Source: Gordionus sp. m RMFG-2023 (lineage: Eukaryota > Nematomorpha > Gordioida > Chordodea > Parachordodidae). Taken from it: a DNA stretch of 64,000 nucleotides. The DNA is taken from positions 24,777,561 through 24,841,560 of the forward strand of contig NC_088775.1 in assembly GCF_954871325.1 (NCBI RefSeq). The letters are read 5' to 3'. Positions 21,640 to 34,718 of the stretch are shown piece by piece. The translations under genes were made by a program, and so were the position numbers. The number at the start of each line of letters is the position of its first letter. Position 1 is the first letter of the stretch. The notes beneath the pieces are model-generated. The model was not told the origin of the DNA. It ran no database searches and saw nothing but the letters and a program-made list of their open reading frames with translations.

Positions 21640-22210
21640 TTTTAGAAATTAAAATAATAGAAGTTGATAATACTATTGAACTACCACCCTCTTCAGGCGG
21701 TGAGAGAATTACTATTGATGTAAATGAAAAAATCGATCAAATTCAAATTTGAAAGATGTTAAAGAATTTTATAAGTTATTTAAAAAGGATAATGCCGGGA
21801 AAACATGTAAAATATGCCTACAGATATTCTCAATTCTTCAAGCACAAGTATATTATGCATATATATCAAAATGAGATCTCAAAGAGGGAGAGAATAGCCA
21901 GGGCTCATTGGAATTGGGACATCAGAGAAAGATGATATAAATAAAATCCAAAGCGATTTATCTGATATTTAAATCCATTTAATTCCAACATACTAGAATG
22001 GTGGGAAGGGAATCAATATCGATTTCCAATTCTAGCCAAAATAGCAATAGATTATCTCCCACAGCAGGCTACATCAGTAGCATGTGAAACGATCTTTTCA
22101 AAAATAGTGATAAAAAAACAAAAAAGGGAAATAGAATGAATCCAAAGATGGTTCAATCTCTAATGACTCTTGATTCATGGATAAAAAATGGAATAGTTTT
22201 TGTTTTTTAG
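21640..22210 (+). pseudogene. hAT transposase C-terminal remnant
   Basis: From about 21985 the plus strand encodes NILEWWEGNQYRFPILAKIA, then DYLPQQATSVACETIFSK, and in another frame RNRMNPKMVQSLMTLDSW followed by IKNGIVF and a stop near 22209. This is the canonical hAT C-terminus (L-x-WW, FP-L, ATSV-ER-FSKA, K-RNRL-P). One frame shift splits it within the dimerisation motif. Upstream to about 21700 there is a weak FYKLFKKDNAGK-CKIC-like BED finger remnant. Terminal repeats were not found. Confidence 0.75.
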
Positions 22211-22465
22211 GAGATAATTAGAATATTTATATATAAATCAGTTTTATTCAAAACAAAAAAATAAAATATGCAAATCAAATTGATTTAAATTATATTCAAT
22301 ATATTTGTATTGGTTTAATATTCTTTTGAAATATTAGGCATTTGTATTGTATAATACAATAAAAATGATTTGATGATATTATTAAGGTAATTAAACACTT
22401 TTCATTTTTAATAAATTTAATGTTGAATAAAACTTTCATCCCTTAATTAAAAAAACATTTTTTAG

Positions 22466-22702
22466 ATGGGACTGGATCTACGGTTCTACGATCTGGTCTC
22501 ACTTTACTTAACAGTCCATCGGTCCTCTCTCATTTTAGAAAAAAATCCAAACACTAACAAAATTGTATGCATTAAAACGTTGTGTTTGGAAATGGCCTTA
22601 AACAGCCTAAGAAAACTCAATTTCGATTATAAGAATAGCACTCATTTAATTTTCTATAAAAGACTTTACATATCAATAGTAAATAAAGTATATACTATAT
22701 AA
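22466..22702 (+). CDS. Unassigned open frame, possible orphan exon
   Basis: A 78-codon frame begins ATG directly after TTTTTTTAG, a good acceptor context, and ends TAA at 22700. Its first 100 bp are markedly richer in G+C than the flanks (GGACTGGATCTACGG). I do not recognise the protein (MGLDLRFYDLVSLYLTVHRS at the start). A second frame is also open for the first 70 bp. It may be an exon of an unseen gene or a relic of a mobile element. Confidence 0.22.
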   Translation: MGLDLRFYDLVSLYLTVHRSSLILEKNPNTNKIVCIKTLCLEMALNSLRKLNFDYKNSTHLIFYKRLYISIVNKVYTI

Positions 22703-23105
22703 ATATAATTTATTTATCTGGAAGGTTAAGGTTAAAAAATTGAGCTAGGTAATTATTATAAAAAAAATTAAAATTATTAATAAACCTATTACTTTAAAAT
22801 GTGGAAATATTAGAAATTGCATATAGCATACAAACGAAAGTTTTTTTAATATGCAAAAAGGGTAAAAATATTCTATTTTTAATAATACAAATATATTTTT
22901 TTATAGTTTCTGTATTATTTATTTTCCATCAAATTAATTAAAAAAAAATTTTTTTTTACAGATCCAAATTTAAACTATAGATCTTCCACCTTGACAACTG
23001 AGCTAGATATATTTTAAAAAACTGTTTTATAACTGAATAATAAAATTTGTTCTATCATCAATACGAGTGAAAAATACACTTTTATATTATAAAAACATAA
23101 TAATT

Positions 23106-24112
23106 CAGAGTTGTTAAAGCTCATTTTTAAAAGTAACTAGCTCCCGCTCCCACTCCTACCTTCTCAAAAGGAGCTAGCTCCCGCTCCAAGTAATGGAGTG
23201 GCATTCCATAAATGCTCCTTTGGTTTTCTTTTTTTTGAAGGTATACGAAACAAAATCATATTTTTTTATCAAAAAGTTGTATTTATATTAAATGATCTAT
23301 CAAAATATTTATAACCTTTTATTAGCTTTTAAAAGTAATAAATTTTCTAAATTATAATTTAACAAACATTCACGCCTCTCCCCTAAGACCTATTTTGCAA
23401 TACTAAATAGGCGCTCTACAGGAGCACTAGAGAGGGGGTATTGTATTTTAAAAATATTTTTTAATTCAGGGAATTTATCAAAAATAGTAATTTTGGTATC
23501 ATTATTTAAAAAATGTATGTCAAATATATTATCTTCCTGATGATCAATTTCATGGAATCCAAAAAAATCTTCCAAATCATTTTGTATTTAAAAGAAATAT
23601 TATTTACTTTTAGATGCTTTTTTAGATTGAAGCTGCTCACTTTTGAAAATTAAATAGTTTTATTTAAACACAAAAGGCATTTTGCCCTTAAATTTGTTTG
23701 ATCATTTGGACCAACATCTTTTAGAAGTTTAAAATATTTTTTGTATGATGGAAATGGAAATTAGATTTCTTCATCTATGATCTCTAAATCCAAAATATCT
23801 AAAATTATTTTTTGTTATATACCTATAAAATGAATATTAATATGACTTACAAGAGTTTCCAAAAAATTTTAAATATAAAACTTGATGTTTAATATTTAAA
23901 ATGATTAGGTGAAAACCCAAAATAAAACTCTGCTAAACATTTAACTGAATAAATTTAAATAAAATAAAATTTCATTTTTATTGAATTTTAATTAACAAAT
24001 ATTATTAATATTTATAAAATAATTTAATTTTTTCATAAAATTTAAAGGAGAGGTGGAGCGGCGCTCCTCCACTCTAGCCCTAAAAGGAGCTAGCTCCCGC
24101 TCCCACTCCTCA
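23106..24112 (-). mobile_element. hAT element, GGAGCTAGCTCC family, right end lost
   Basis: The left end CAGAGTTGTTAAAG starts at 23106. Within 110 bp come CTAGCTCCCGCTCC and the perfect palindrome GGAGCTAGCTCC. The same words return in the right interior (24045-24108), including GGAGCTAGCTCCCGCTCC. A matching right terminus with the preceding octamer TAATAATT was not found. Coding remains on the minus strand end in the hATC motif. Confidence 0.82.
23390..23640 (-). pseudogene. hAT transposase C-terminal remnant
   Basis: The minus strand encodes TKITIFDKFPELKNIFKIQY directly followed by [15 protein letters not shown], the hAT dimerisation motif, and then breaks. About 60 residues are clear; upstream minus-strand sequence to about 23760 is too decayed to place. 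Confidence 0.8.
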
Positions 24113-24903
24113 ATTTTAAAAAGGTGTTTTTGAAAAAATGAAAATTATGAATAATGGAGCATAGCAATTGACATTATTAGAAAATTATATTATTATATAA
24201 TATATTTATTTCTAAATTTAACATTTGATACTCAAAATTATGCTATTTGACAAATTTTTCCTTTATTTAGATTTAAAACAAATATTAGGACACATTAGAA
24301 AAAAATGTGGACTAATAGATGGTTATTAAGTCTTCTTTTTAAAAAGGTGCAGCGATAGCAGTCTTAAAGGATGTAACAGCTAAAAGGCTTATTAGTCTAC
24401 GCTAAACATTCAGTAAGCATACATCATATCCCGTTTTATTATAGAGGACGGTATCTTTATGTAGTCTGATAGCAAAGGTAGAAAGAAGAAATATATTGAG
24501 TGAAGATTATTAGTTTCGTTAGGATATGAAGAAGGTGCATTTATATTATAGCATTCTTGATAACTTTACTTATTTTATTTCATTGATTGTTGATAGACAT
24601 CATAATGTTTTGTTATGTTAAACCTGTAATACCATAAATAATTCATGCCCTGCATAGGTATTCTGAGACTTTTAAAGTGATGAGATAACTATTTGTAGTT
24701 TATTAAATCTATTTTAATCCTATTGTATGGAGATGAATTTTCCTGAATATGGACAATGAAATGATTGTGATATTCATTCATGTAAGGTAGCCTATGGGAG
24801 ATTTTGATCATCTTTTAATTAATATGATGTTTGTTAATATATATATTTAATTATTTATCAAACACATATGTAAAAATATTTTAAATAAGTTGTTGATTAA
24901 TAT
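24113..24903. other. No gene seen
   Basis: A/T-rich, with no coding or repeat structure I can support. Confidence 0.3.
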
Positions 24904-25120
24904 AATTAGGGCTGTGCCGATCTAATCTTTTTACAGATCCGATATTACTAAAAAACGATCCAATTCCGCTTTTTGTATTGATTTTTTTTCCGTCTATTTT
25001 TGAATCAATATCATAAAAATAAATGTAAAAAAGCGTTAATAAGTCCTTAACACTTTTTAATTCTCATTTAAATTTAATTAGATCATAATGATAAAGACAA
25101 ACAAAATCAAGCAATATATC
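24904..25120 (+). repeat. Left portion of a GATCCGATATT-word hAT family
   Basis: It begins GGGCTGTGCCGATCTAATC and carries GATCCGATATT and GATCCAATTCCG, then TTTGAATCAATATCATAAAA. The same order occurs at 54229-54340 (TAGTGCTGTATCGATTC ... TTTGAATCAATATCTTAAAA). It is an older copy without a visible right end. Confidence 0.6.
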
Positions 25121-25149
25121 TAAATTTCATTGATTGATAATACATTAAC

Positions 25150-25300
25150 ATATGGCCACTCCTATGCCCCCTAAAAATCATTTACTCTTCCCAGACCTAA
25201 AAGTCTGATTATAAAATTTACGCGGAAAAATGCCAGCTAATTGTTCTTCCCCCTCCCATCCTCCCCACATCAAAATTCTGGCTATGCTTATGTTAATCTA
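25150..25300. mobile_element. Short C-rich element related to 35315-36460
   Basis: The right side reads CCCCCTCCCATCCTCCCC ... TCTGGCTATGCTTATG. Its complement, CATAAGCATAGCCAGA, resembles the end CATAGGCGTAGCCAGG of the 35315-36460 element. The left side has CATATGGCCACTCCTATG. The ends are decayed and no target duplication is evident. Confidence 0.4.
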
Positions 25301-26695
25301 ATAGCACTTTCACCACTTCACAAAATCCTAGATAAGGCTATATATTCCACTATTCGACATTTTTTAAATTATTTACCAAATGAAATAATTGTAAATTTCG
25401 AAATGATATATAATTAAAATTTCAAAATAATGTGAATTATGTTTTTCATATCTATTTATTTATTCTTTATTATAATTAATGCCAAAATTTAATAAATTAC
25501 AAGATTTATAAAAAGAGTATTTTTTTATTGTCTAGGACATGTTCAAGAATCTTTGACGAATTTTCCTACTATGTATCGGTTGAGTTTTTGGCATTTAAAT
25601 TGCTTCTCACTTGTCTTCTTACTAAATTTAAACTCAAGATTACTCATCTTCCTATTAATTGTTTAGAGAATATAAAAAAAAATAATAAGGGAGATTTATA
25701 ATAGACTAAAATATTATTCTTGTAAATAGTTATGTTAAAAAAATCTATCCAATTTATTCATATTTCTTAATAGACAAAGAAAATTTCCAGTGGATCCTAA
25801 AATGATGTCTAATCTTTTATATTTCTAAAATTAATTGTCTTTATAAGATAGATCGAAAATAATACAAAATAATTTGATTGCTTATATTATACTAATTATG
25901 ATGGGAAATTATTTATTTTATTTGAAAATGCTTTAAATGAATAAGAGCTTAATAATTGATAGGGCAGATATTAAATTTATCTTAATTGAAGGTCATGATT
26001 TTAACAATAAATTACCATGAGAGATGTTCGGGGAACAAAAAGGGTTATATTTTAAACAATTAAAAGGAATATGATTTTAATAAGTATTCAAAATACCTTC
26101 CAGAGGTTCCCTATTCTGTAACTTTTTGAATTAAAATATTCCTGCTTTTTTGAATATGATAATAAATTTTTTTTAGATATTAGTGGGGTCAACTTTTTGT
26201 CCATTTATATAAAAATTAGTTTTGACTTTATAAGATATTCCATTTTAACCAAGGTGGTTATTAAATAATATTTGGATTTTATGGGATTTAAATATGATGC
26301 AATTATTTATTAAATGTCATACCTTGTAAAAATTATATATTTTTATATAATAATTTTATATCAGAGCAGATAAAAATTCATTTAAAAAAACAATTATAAA
26401 TGATGAGAGTAAGGTTACATATTTATAACTTCTTTCTCTTTACAGGGCAGTCTAAAAAATTAAATTTATTTTTATTAATAATAAAAAAATTCGCTTTTTA
26501 AAATATGCAACGTATTTTATATTTGTATCTTGTGTAGGTAAGTATTCGAAAATATTAATTATCATTCCATTTTATCAAACTGGTATAATGTTTTAAAATG
26601 AATCCCATTCCCATTGTAAATCCATAGGTATTATGACATCATATATCCCTTTCTGAATTCAGGGGATAGTTGATACCACAATTAAATAAATATGC
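25301..26695. other. No gene seen
   Basis: A/T-rich intergenic sequence with no assignable feature. Confidence 0.3.
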
Positions 26696-27392
26696 ATTTA
26701 AAATAGTGCTGTATTTCTAAAAAAATCGAACGCGTTCACGTTCACTTTCAAAAAAAAGGAACACGTTCAAAATTTTATGATAAATTTTTTTTAAAATTTA
26801 ATTTAATATAAATAAATGTCATATTTTATAACACAATATATTAGCCATGTTAAAAAATAATATAGTTTTATTTTGATAATATAATTATCAATTCATTATT
26901 AAATTTTTATAACAATTATTTTTCAAATTTTAATCTGATAGACAGGAACACTTGGCAATACGGCATTAGCTATAATAAAAGCCCTCTCTACAGGGGCAGA
27001 TGAGGGAATTGTGGTATTATACTTAATAAACAACTCCTTTAACGTGGGGGATTTATTAAAAACATTTAATGATTTGTCCTTTGCTTCAAAAAATTGAGAT
27101 AAGGTATCCTCCTCCAATCCATTCTCTACTTCTTCGACAAAAAAAAGGATATCTCGAAATTAACAGTTCTTGCATTATCATTTCTAGGGTTTTCAAAGCA
27201 TTTTTTTCAATAACGCTATAAGTTTATTTTTAATAGGTTCGTTCTGTGGAAGTTTTATCCATGGCCATTGAAGTTTGAATGCTGGATGTATAATTGCAGA
27301 AAGAATATATTGATCCTTATATAAATGTTCAAATCTTTAAAAAAAATAAAATATATGTAATTAATTGAGAGTAATAGGTTTAATACCTTTTA

Positions 27393-27729
27393 CAATGACA
27401 TATAATAATACCTAGACTGACGATTCATTCATTAAAATGCATTTTTAAGCGTCGTTAAAAGCAAATCAGCTGGACCCGCCATTTTGGTAACCTTTATAAT
27501 AATTATTTTCATGTTAAAAACTAATATTAAATTGATAACTTACTTTCTTATTATCTCGATGATCAGGCAATTCTTTAATAAAGTTTGCATCAGATATAAT
27601 ATAAAATTAGGCTCTCGTTTAAAATTTTAATATTTATTACAGTAACCAAGATGGCGTCTCTAGCTGATTTGTATTGATGTACACTTTTAATGAATGAATC
27701 GTCAGTCTAGGTATTATTATATGTCATTG
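27393..27729. mobile_element. MITE, 337 bp, CAATGACATA ends
   Basis: The exact 8-bp target duplication ACCTTTTA lies at 27385-27392 and 27730-27737. Inverted ends of about 45 bp begin CAATGACATATAATAATACC and include CTAGACTGACGATTCATTCA. Inner complementary blocks CGCCATTTTGGTAAC and GTAACCAAGATGGCG extend the pairing. No coding. Superfamily is uncertain; 8-bp duplications fit hAT or P. Confidence 0.92.
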
Positions 27730-27822
27730 ACCTTTTATTAATTCCATCTAATACTGCGTTTACCAATGGTTGACCATATTTGAGGCCACTAATTTTTTTT
27801 TGATTTTAAAATAACTATCATT

Positions 27823-28194
27823 CAGTGGCGTAGTTAGGAATTTTCCTTAGAGGGGGTCTATACATATAAAAGTTGGCTTCGGCCATTTTGCCCGGCCTTC
27901 GGCCGGGTTTATCTTACAATTCATAACCATATCTTCGATAAAATATAATAAATATATTTTTTAAATGCGTCAATAATATGTTATTATAATTTATTAGATT
28001 ATTCTCAATGACTTTATAATAATACTATCCAGAATAATTTCAATAGTAATATAATATCCTTCCACAAACATCAAAACCAGAAAAATATAATTCATATAAA
28101 ATCACTTTTAAGTCTTTTGAACGTATAATCTAAAAAAAAATTTTGCTCTGGGAGGGGTCCAAACCCGAAAACCACCCCCGTAGCTACGCCACTG
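27823..28194. mobile_element. hAT-type MITE, 372 bp, CAGTGGCGTAG ends
   Basis: The exact 8-bp target duplication CTATCATT lies at 27815-27822 and 28195-28202. Ends are CAGTGGCGTAGTTAGG and GTAGCTACGCCACTG, followed inward by GGGGGTC- and GGACCCC-like tracts. There is an internal GGCTTCGGCC ... GGCCTTCGGCCGGG hairpin. No coding. The CAGTGGCGTAG end is common among animal hAT-derived MITEs. Confidence 0.93.
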
Positions 28195-28791
28195 CTATCA
28201 TTATTGTTGGGGTCAAATATCCCAAATGCAATTTTTATTCAAATGTAATGATTTTACTTAGTCATATTATATAAAATAAAATAATTAATATTACAATCAA
28301 ATGTCGTTTTAAATTGGAACTTGAAGATTTTGACACTGATATAATACTTTTTGGGCACATTTTACACTTGGTAAGCATTTAATTAGTTCCTTCAATATAG
28401 GATTTTACTGTAAAACATCTATTATATTTGACCATGGTTATGTTAATTCATCTGATTTTGGATTTTCAGTATCAGATGATGAGGATTAAATAATAATATC
28501 CATGCTTATGCTAATCTATTAAATTAAATATAAACAATAATATTCAAATTAATAAATTATAATAATGGCGTGTTAAAAAAATTGAAATGTGAAAAGGAAA
28601 TACAGCCGATTAAAAAATATAAATAATACTTTTTTAAAAAAAATTCTGATTAATATTAAATTTTTCAAATAAATAAAAATAAAAAGGAATTTTAAAATTG
28701 AACGAACGTTAAATGTTCGTCAAAAATAAAAGGAACGCCGTTCATCATTTTTTTCAAAAAAACGAACTTCGTTTACAACACTAATTTTAAA

Positions 28792-31700
28792 TAATTTTAA
28801 AAATTAAACTTATCTTATAGAAAATGACTATAAAATGAGAACTTGAACAAATCATGCAAATTAATTTAAATGTTGCGTAATCACCTCTAATTATTTAATT
28901 TTATCTTAAAATAAATCTAAAATTTAGCATAAATTATATTCCCATTCCATACAAAGTTTATAAAAAATAGTATTGAACTGGAACTCTGACATGCTAGAAT
29001 GATACTTATTAATTATGAATTATAATAATTTTGATATATTGAAAAAAATATACTAATCTTTGTACAATTATTGAGGAATAGATGTCAGAATTAGCATTAT
29101 CAGGTTAATAATTTAATTGAATAGATTAATTATTTTTATAAATAATACAATGATGAATGCTAAATCTATATGCTATTAACAATTTTACAAGGTAAGCAAT
29201 AGCATCTCAACTAGATTTGTAGCTCTAGCTGGATATTAGCCATTCTTATATTTTACATCTAAAAGACGTATAACTTACAACTGCATCTCCTTTCATTTTT
29301 TTACTAATTGAATATCACTAAATTAAATTTAAAATAAATGCCAACTGGAATAATTAAATCCATAATAAAGTATGTGAATGGCATAAGGTAGTCTGAATAT
29401 AACTAAAGATGATGGTATTTTTTAATAAGATTGTACTCGTCTGCCTCTTAGTCTGTATTGTTCTAGAAACTCCCATAATGATGATATAAAAGTATAAGAT
29501 TAATAAATACTTTCAGAAAGTTTGATATTATTGATTTTGGTTTTATATGTAAGTATCATACCAATTTTTAGGATGTTGTTTCCAAAATAACAATCCAAGT
29601 AATAATCCTTATCTTACCATTGCTGATTTTAGCATTTAATGTACAAAGGTTCGAATTTTATTCTTAGTCAAATTATTATAATTCATAATTAATAAGTAGT
29701 AGTTCTCTAATAAGTGAGAGTTTCAGTTCGATACTAATTTTTATAAATTATATAAATAAGAATATAAGTAAGCTCTAAATTGTAATTTTATATGATCAAT
29801 TAGAGGTTATAATGCAATTTAAAATTAGTTTTCATTATTTCTTTAACCTAATAACTTCCCATAAGATTAGTAAAATTTCCAAAATGTATATTAATAGGGG
29901 AAAGGTTTGGGGCATCTTATTCGGTGGGTAGAAAGAGTTCGAGATGCTGTCATAATACCCAGAGATTTTAAGAACAATGGGGAAAACCTTGACTCAGTTT
30001 GGATTTAGAATGCATTCATAGTGATACAATGCGAAACAATTCTGCATAAATACATTCAGGGTTAGGGTTATATCTAAATATCGTTTGCGATTTCCCTATC
30101 AAAGTTATAAAGTCAAGAAATTTTTAAAGTTGTTTTCTGTCTTTATCCTAACCTGAGCCAAGTTTTCTAACATTATACATGTTAGGGATAAAACCATTTT
30201 TTCTTTGCATCATAAATTTTTCTTCCATTTTTACTTTATCCTCCATCTCTAATATTTTTGAAAAAAAACTATTTTCTGGTTATCATATATTAAACTACTG
30301 TTATCATTGTCCTTTTTTATAAGTATTTTAATTGAGGTATAAGGAGTTATAGTGACATATAATGATCTTTTATATTTATACTCATATAATAATTTATAAA
30401 AATATTAATTTCACCATTATTCCTTGATGAATGATATCAGAATTATTTGAATAATTTAATATGACATACTTGCCTTCTTATTTCTTTAAATGTAGATATT
30501 AAATTGATATCTATTCATATTTGAAATCATAGGAGTTTCCAAGTTGAGATTATATTTTCAACTGAGGAATCAAAAAATTTACTAATGCCTTTCAATTCAT
30601 ATGGTTTCCAATTTATCTCCATATTTTTTTCCTTTTTCAACAGTATTTTTATAATTTATATAACTTTTATAATAAAGATTTATGGCGGATTTACCATGAA
30701 AAATACAAATCGATTTATATTTTATTTTCTACACAATGTTTACACAATTAAAAAAAATTTGGATCCAAAATCTCATAGATTAGCGAAATCACTATGAATG
30801 CAAAGTATAAATATATTTTTCGCATAGTTCACGTATGACATGTGATTCGTGCTCCGCTAAGAAAATGGCCCTAAATTTTATCTTTATTTTTGTACACTTA
30901 CTTATACAAAATAAAAATATAAAATGTATTTGCATTTTTAAAATATAAATAGGGGAGGCCAGGGTTATATTGTTTATAAAAAAAATAGAAGTTATATTAA
31001 AAATAGATAAAGCAAATTTTCCAAAAAGTTTAAACTTATTTTTATTCTTTACATATATCTCTACGGTATAAAGTAATATTTAAGAAAAATATCTTTTAGT
31101 ATTTTATTAATATTAAATTTAAAAAAATGAAAATCTATAACAATTATGAAAAACACCCGGAGTACCTATTATCCTTTGGAGTTGCGTAATAGCACGCCTT
31201 TATTTATAGATTTTTTAAATAAAAATATTAATTCTAAAGGTTCATCTATATTATATATATGATCAACAAGAACTTGTTACTTAAAACTGTCATATAATTT
31301 ACGAAAAATAAGTCATTCTACTTCATATTGTCATTCAGAGCCTTAGACAAATTAGGAGCTTCTAATGTTCATATAAATTTAGCCTGATTTTTTTAAAAAA
31401 AATAATCCCTGCTTAAAAATGGCAAATACCTATCCCGTCAAAACCTGCCCCAGACCTTCAACAATTAATTAAAATTTACATTGAAGATATTAAATTACCA
31501 TAAATATTGTTAATTTATACAATAAAATTGAGTATCTTTTATTATTTAGAATTAAGATTTAGCCTGGATAACATTTATAAAATAATTTATTAGTAAAAAT
31601 GTAAAAATTTAAAGTTAACTATGACGTGTTAAAATTCAAATTTGCATTTAAAATTTCTCATGAGCAATTATGTGAACATTTTTAAACCTATTTAAGCACC

Positions 31701-32476
31701 TTGTTGAAATACATATTTGACTTTAACTTCAAATCTCAAAGTTTATTAGTTTTTAAATTATTTGAGACGAAATTATCTGCTCCGGGATATCACTATTCCC
31801 AGTTTCCTTATAACCATACTGACAACTAAAGTCCTTTAACTAAATTTGATCTGAAACCACTCACCCAATGTCTGACCTGGGCTGTCATATTTAATTTTAA
31901 ATTATTTATTTTTGAACAGGTAGCATCTTTTTTTCAACTTTTGGACAGGCCCAGATTTTTATTTAAAAAATTTTAAACTCTAATAATAGCGATCTGTATT
32001 TTCTTAGTATTTTACTGTCATTTTCAATTATCAAGTATCATTTGAAATTTTAACAACATAATAATATATTTTAATAAAATTATAATAGATAAGATTGAAA
32101 TAAAGTAAGGATTTAGTTCCTATATTTCAAAATCAAAATAATTTTAATTATTAATTTATGTGATTTATCCAAATCTTAAAATTTCTTTTTATTCTTTATT
32201 TTACAAGTTTATATGCTATTGTCTTAATCTCAAGATATTAACAATAAAATGATCAAATTGTTAATAATTTTTTAATTATAACTAGCCATTCAAGAATATG
32301 TACAAAGTAGAGAGACTTGTTTAAAAAAAATAAACTATTCTAGTACAAAACAGATTTCAAGATCTTGGTTAAATTATTTCGCATTAAGAAGATAAATCAA
32401 AGCTTTTGCATGTGATGAGTAAACTCGTTTTATTTAGAAATAATAATTTTATATTTAAATGATATTAAATTCTGAA
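28792..32476. other. Intergenic, no gene seen
   Basis: About 3.7 kb of A/T-rich DNA. G-rich patches at about 29896-29960, 30950-30975 and the complementary CCTGCCCCAGACC near 31445 may be decayed element ends. An open frame of 70 codons at 30585 has A/T-driven composition and no recognisable features. Confidence 0.35.
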
Positions 32477-32481
32477 CTAAT

Positions 32482-32837
32482 TGTTGTAATTGTTGAAAAA
32501 AGAAGAAATAAATTTAATATAATACATAAAATGTCAGTTATTTTCTGACAGGGGAATTAAGTTTTCCTTGGGGGAAGAAGAGGAGGTGATGAACACATGA
32601 TGGGTTGATGGGAAAGGATTCTTTTGTTACCATTTTGGGATGAAGAGTTTGGATTAATTCGAGAAGATGTCAGCGAGGAACTAATAATGGACCTTTGGGA
32701 CATGAAGAATTAGATAATTAGATATTTATGATTTGTAATTTTTTTGATAATGTATAGATATTGTTGTTGGTGTTTTTTAATAAAGAAATTTGAGTCGTAT
32801 TCTTATTCTTATTATTATGAAAGGATGGCTTGTAATA
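32482..32837 (+). repeat. Left LTR
   Basis: 356 bp. It contains AATAAA near its 3' part (TTTTTTAATAAAGAAATTTG), a plausible polyadenylation signal, and a short hairpin TGTCAGTTATTTTCTGACA. Confidence 0.92.
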
Positions 32838-34596
32838 TTGTTACCGTTGACAGGATCGGATCTATCTAGGGATTAATGTGAAATTACAACGCAAGTACTA
32901 AAAAAAAACTATAATGAGATTAAGGATTGGGTTTAAGGATTTCTATACTTTTATATTTAACTTAAAAGGTGTAAGATAGAAAGTATGTAATGAGTATTAG
33001 GCAGAAATATGGAAATAAGATCAGGAATTTAAGACAGTAATATTTGGTATATTATCTTATGTCTAGATGTATATGGTACATATAATTTTGATCATTATTT
33101 GGTATGCCTTAAAACTCATTGAATGGTGTTATAGGTATTCCGTCATAGGAAGCTGAAAGACCTCATGAACAGCAGGACAGAAAGGATTGTTAAATATTTA
33201 AATATGTGAAATTTATGAAAATATATATGGATATAGACTTTTGTAATAAAGTGTGTATTATTTAATTATGCATTTTGGGTTTGTAAAGGGATGAATATGT
33301 ATGGGATAATTTATTATTAATTAAGGTTAATATATTGCATAGGTAACATATGATATATTTAACTATGAATTATTATTTATAATGTTAATATATTGTATAG
33401 GTAACATATGATATATTTAATTATGAATGAGAATTTGAAGGAATTGAAGTATGATGAAGTCAGAATAATATCTATAATGTTAGATGTGGATAGTTATTTT
33501 GATTTAGTGTCTGCATTTAGTGTATATATAAATTGGATAGGAATTTGTATGATACATTAGATGGTGTATAATATTTTTTTTTTCCAAATTATGAAATCTT
33601 TATATTTAATATATATATATTTTTTTTTAAATTATAAATTTTTATAAGAAGTTTTATTTGCAATTATTATATTATTTGTGTGGTAAGCAATGATGTGAAG
33701 GGAAAATATTTTTACAGATAAGGTCAGCCCGTGTTGAGGGGTATGCCTTGAGGTGAAAATATTGTTTAGTTTGCATACTGGGGAAAGTTTTTTTTTTTGT
33801 AAATTTATGCTGCATAATACATTTTTTTTAATCTTTTTAATAATTTTATAACACATCACATTTTACTATTTAATTATGAACATATTTTTAAAGAAAAGTC
33901 TCAAATTATTTTATACTGTGAAGGTATATTAAAAATTCTTTACATATATACCATATAGCCCATTATATTATCAATTTTTGTTACTTTGCATTCTACATTT
34001 TTGTGAATTTGTGCTAATTGTGATGACAGAGTTAGGTAGAAATGGTATATTTTTCTTAGGATACTGAGTAATTCCTAGATGGAAAATATTGTATTTTCTA
34101 CATATTATATATTTGTTCCTTCATATATAATATTAAATGTATTTATATACGTATGTATTGTAATTTTATTTATAATCTTTGTTCGGCCAAGTTTCGCAAT
34201 TATTTTTAATACCTAAAGATGGATTTTTATATTCATTTTAGGAAATATTTATAAAGATGTAGCTTTGTTTTTTTCACATGATAGAAGGAAAATTACACGT
34301 GTTGAAATTGCATTTCACACTTAGACAATGTTTTCACATTACATTATTATATGTAAGATCATTATTTCCTAATTACCATGAATCATACCCTAATAATGTA
34401 TATTATAGCTAGTAGTTCCCAAATGTCTTAAAATGAATAAATTATTATGTTTTGCGGATATTACATTGTCCATATTAATGTTCCGTAGATTATAAATGCA
34501 GATACCTGGCGATTTTATATTGAAATGTACTGGAGTATTATAAATCATTATAAGGGAAGTTGATTCGACAGATTCCCTGAACGTCTTCAAGGCGTC

Positions 34597-34677
34597 TTGA
34601 TACAATTCAAAAAGGTGATTCGATACAATTCAAAGGGGTGATTCGATACAATTCAAAGAGGTGATTCGATACAACAC
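34597..34677 (+). repeat. 23-bp tandem repeat just inside the right LTR
   Basis: About three and a half copies of GTGATTCGATACAATTCAAA plus three purines lie immediately upstream of the polypurine stretch of the LTR element. Possible roles are packaging, RNA structure or simple slippage; the sequence alone does not decide. Confidence 0.85.
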
Positions 34678-34718
34678 CACCACAGAGAGAGGGACGCTGG
34701 GCTTGTGAAGGGTGGGCG

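Larger units (their letters stand above)
26923..28440 (-). pseudogene. hAT transposase with BED-type zinc finger remnant, broken
   Basis: On the minus strand near 28360-28290 lies a BED-like finger start (KCKMCPKS, then SSSSNLKRHL), the usual N-terminal DNA-binding domain of hAT proteins. At 27117-26935 lies the C-terminus [20 protein letters not shown] and RAFIIANAVL. The stretch [16 protein letters not shown] is shared with the 11403-13589 element, so the two families are close. The middle is interrupted by two MITE insertions and by decay. Confidence 0.78.
26704..28783 (-). mobile_element. hAT element, GAACGCGTTC family, with two nested MITEs
   Basis: Ends are TAGTGCTGTA and TACAACACTA. 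Flanking octamers ATTTAAAA (26696-26703) and ATTTTAAA (28784-28791) differ at one position. The left subterminal region has CGAACGCGTTCACGTTCAC and GAACACGTTC. The right has GAACGAACG, GAACGCCGTTC and CGAACTTCG. Transposase remains lie on the minus strand. It contains a 337-bp and a 372-bp element, each with its own exact 8-bp duplication. Net length without them is about 1.36 kb. Confidence 0.88.

Noticed and set aside
30050-30075. CAGGGTTAGGGTTAT as telomeric repeats
   Set aside because: Only two hexamers are present, with no array and no chromosome-end context.
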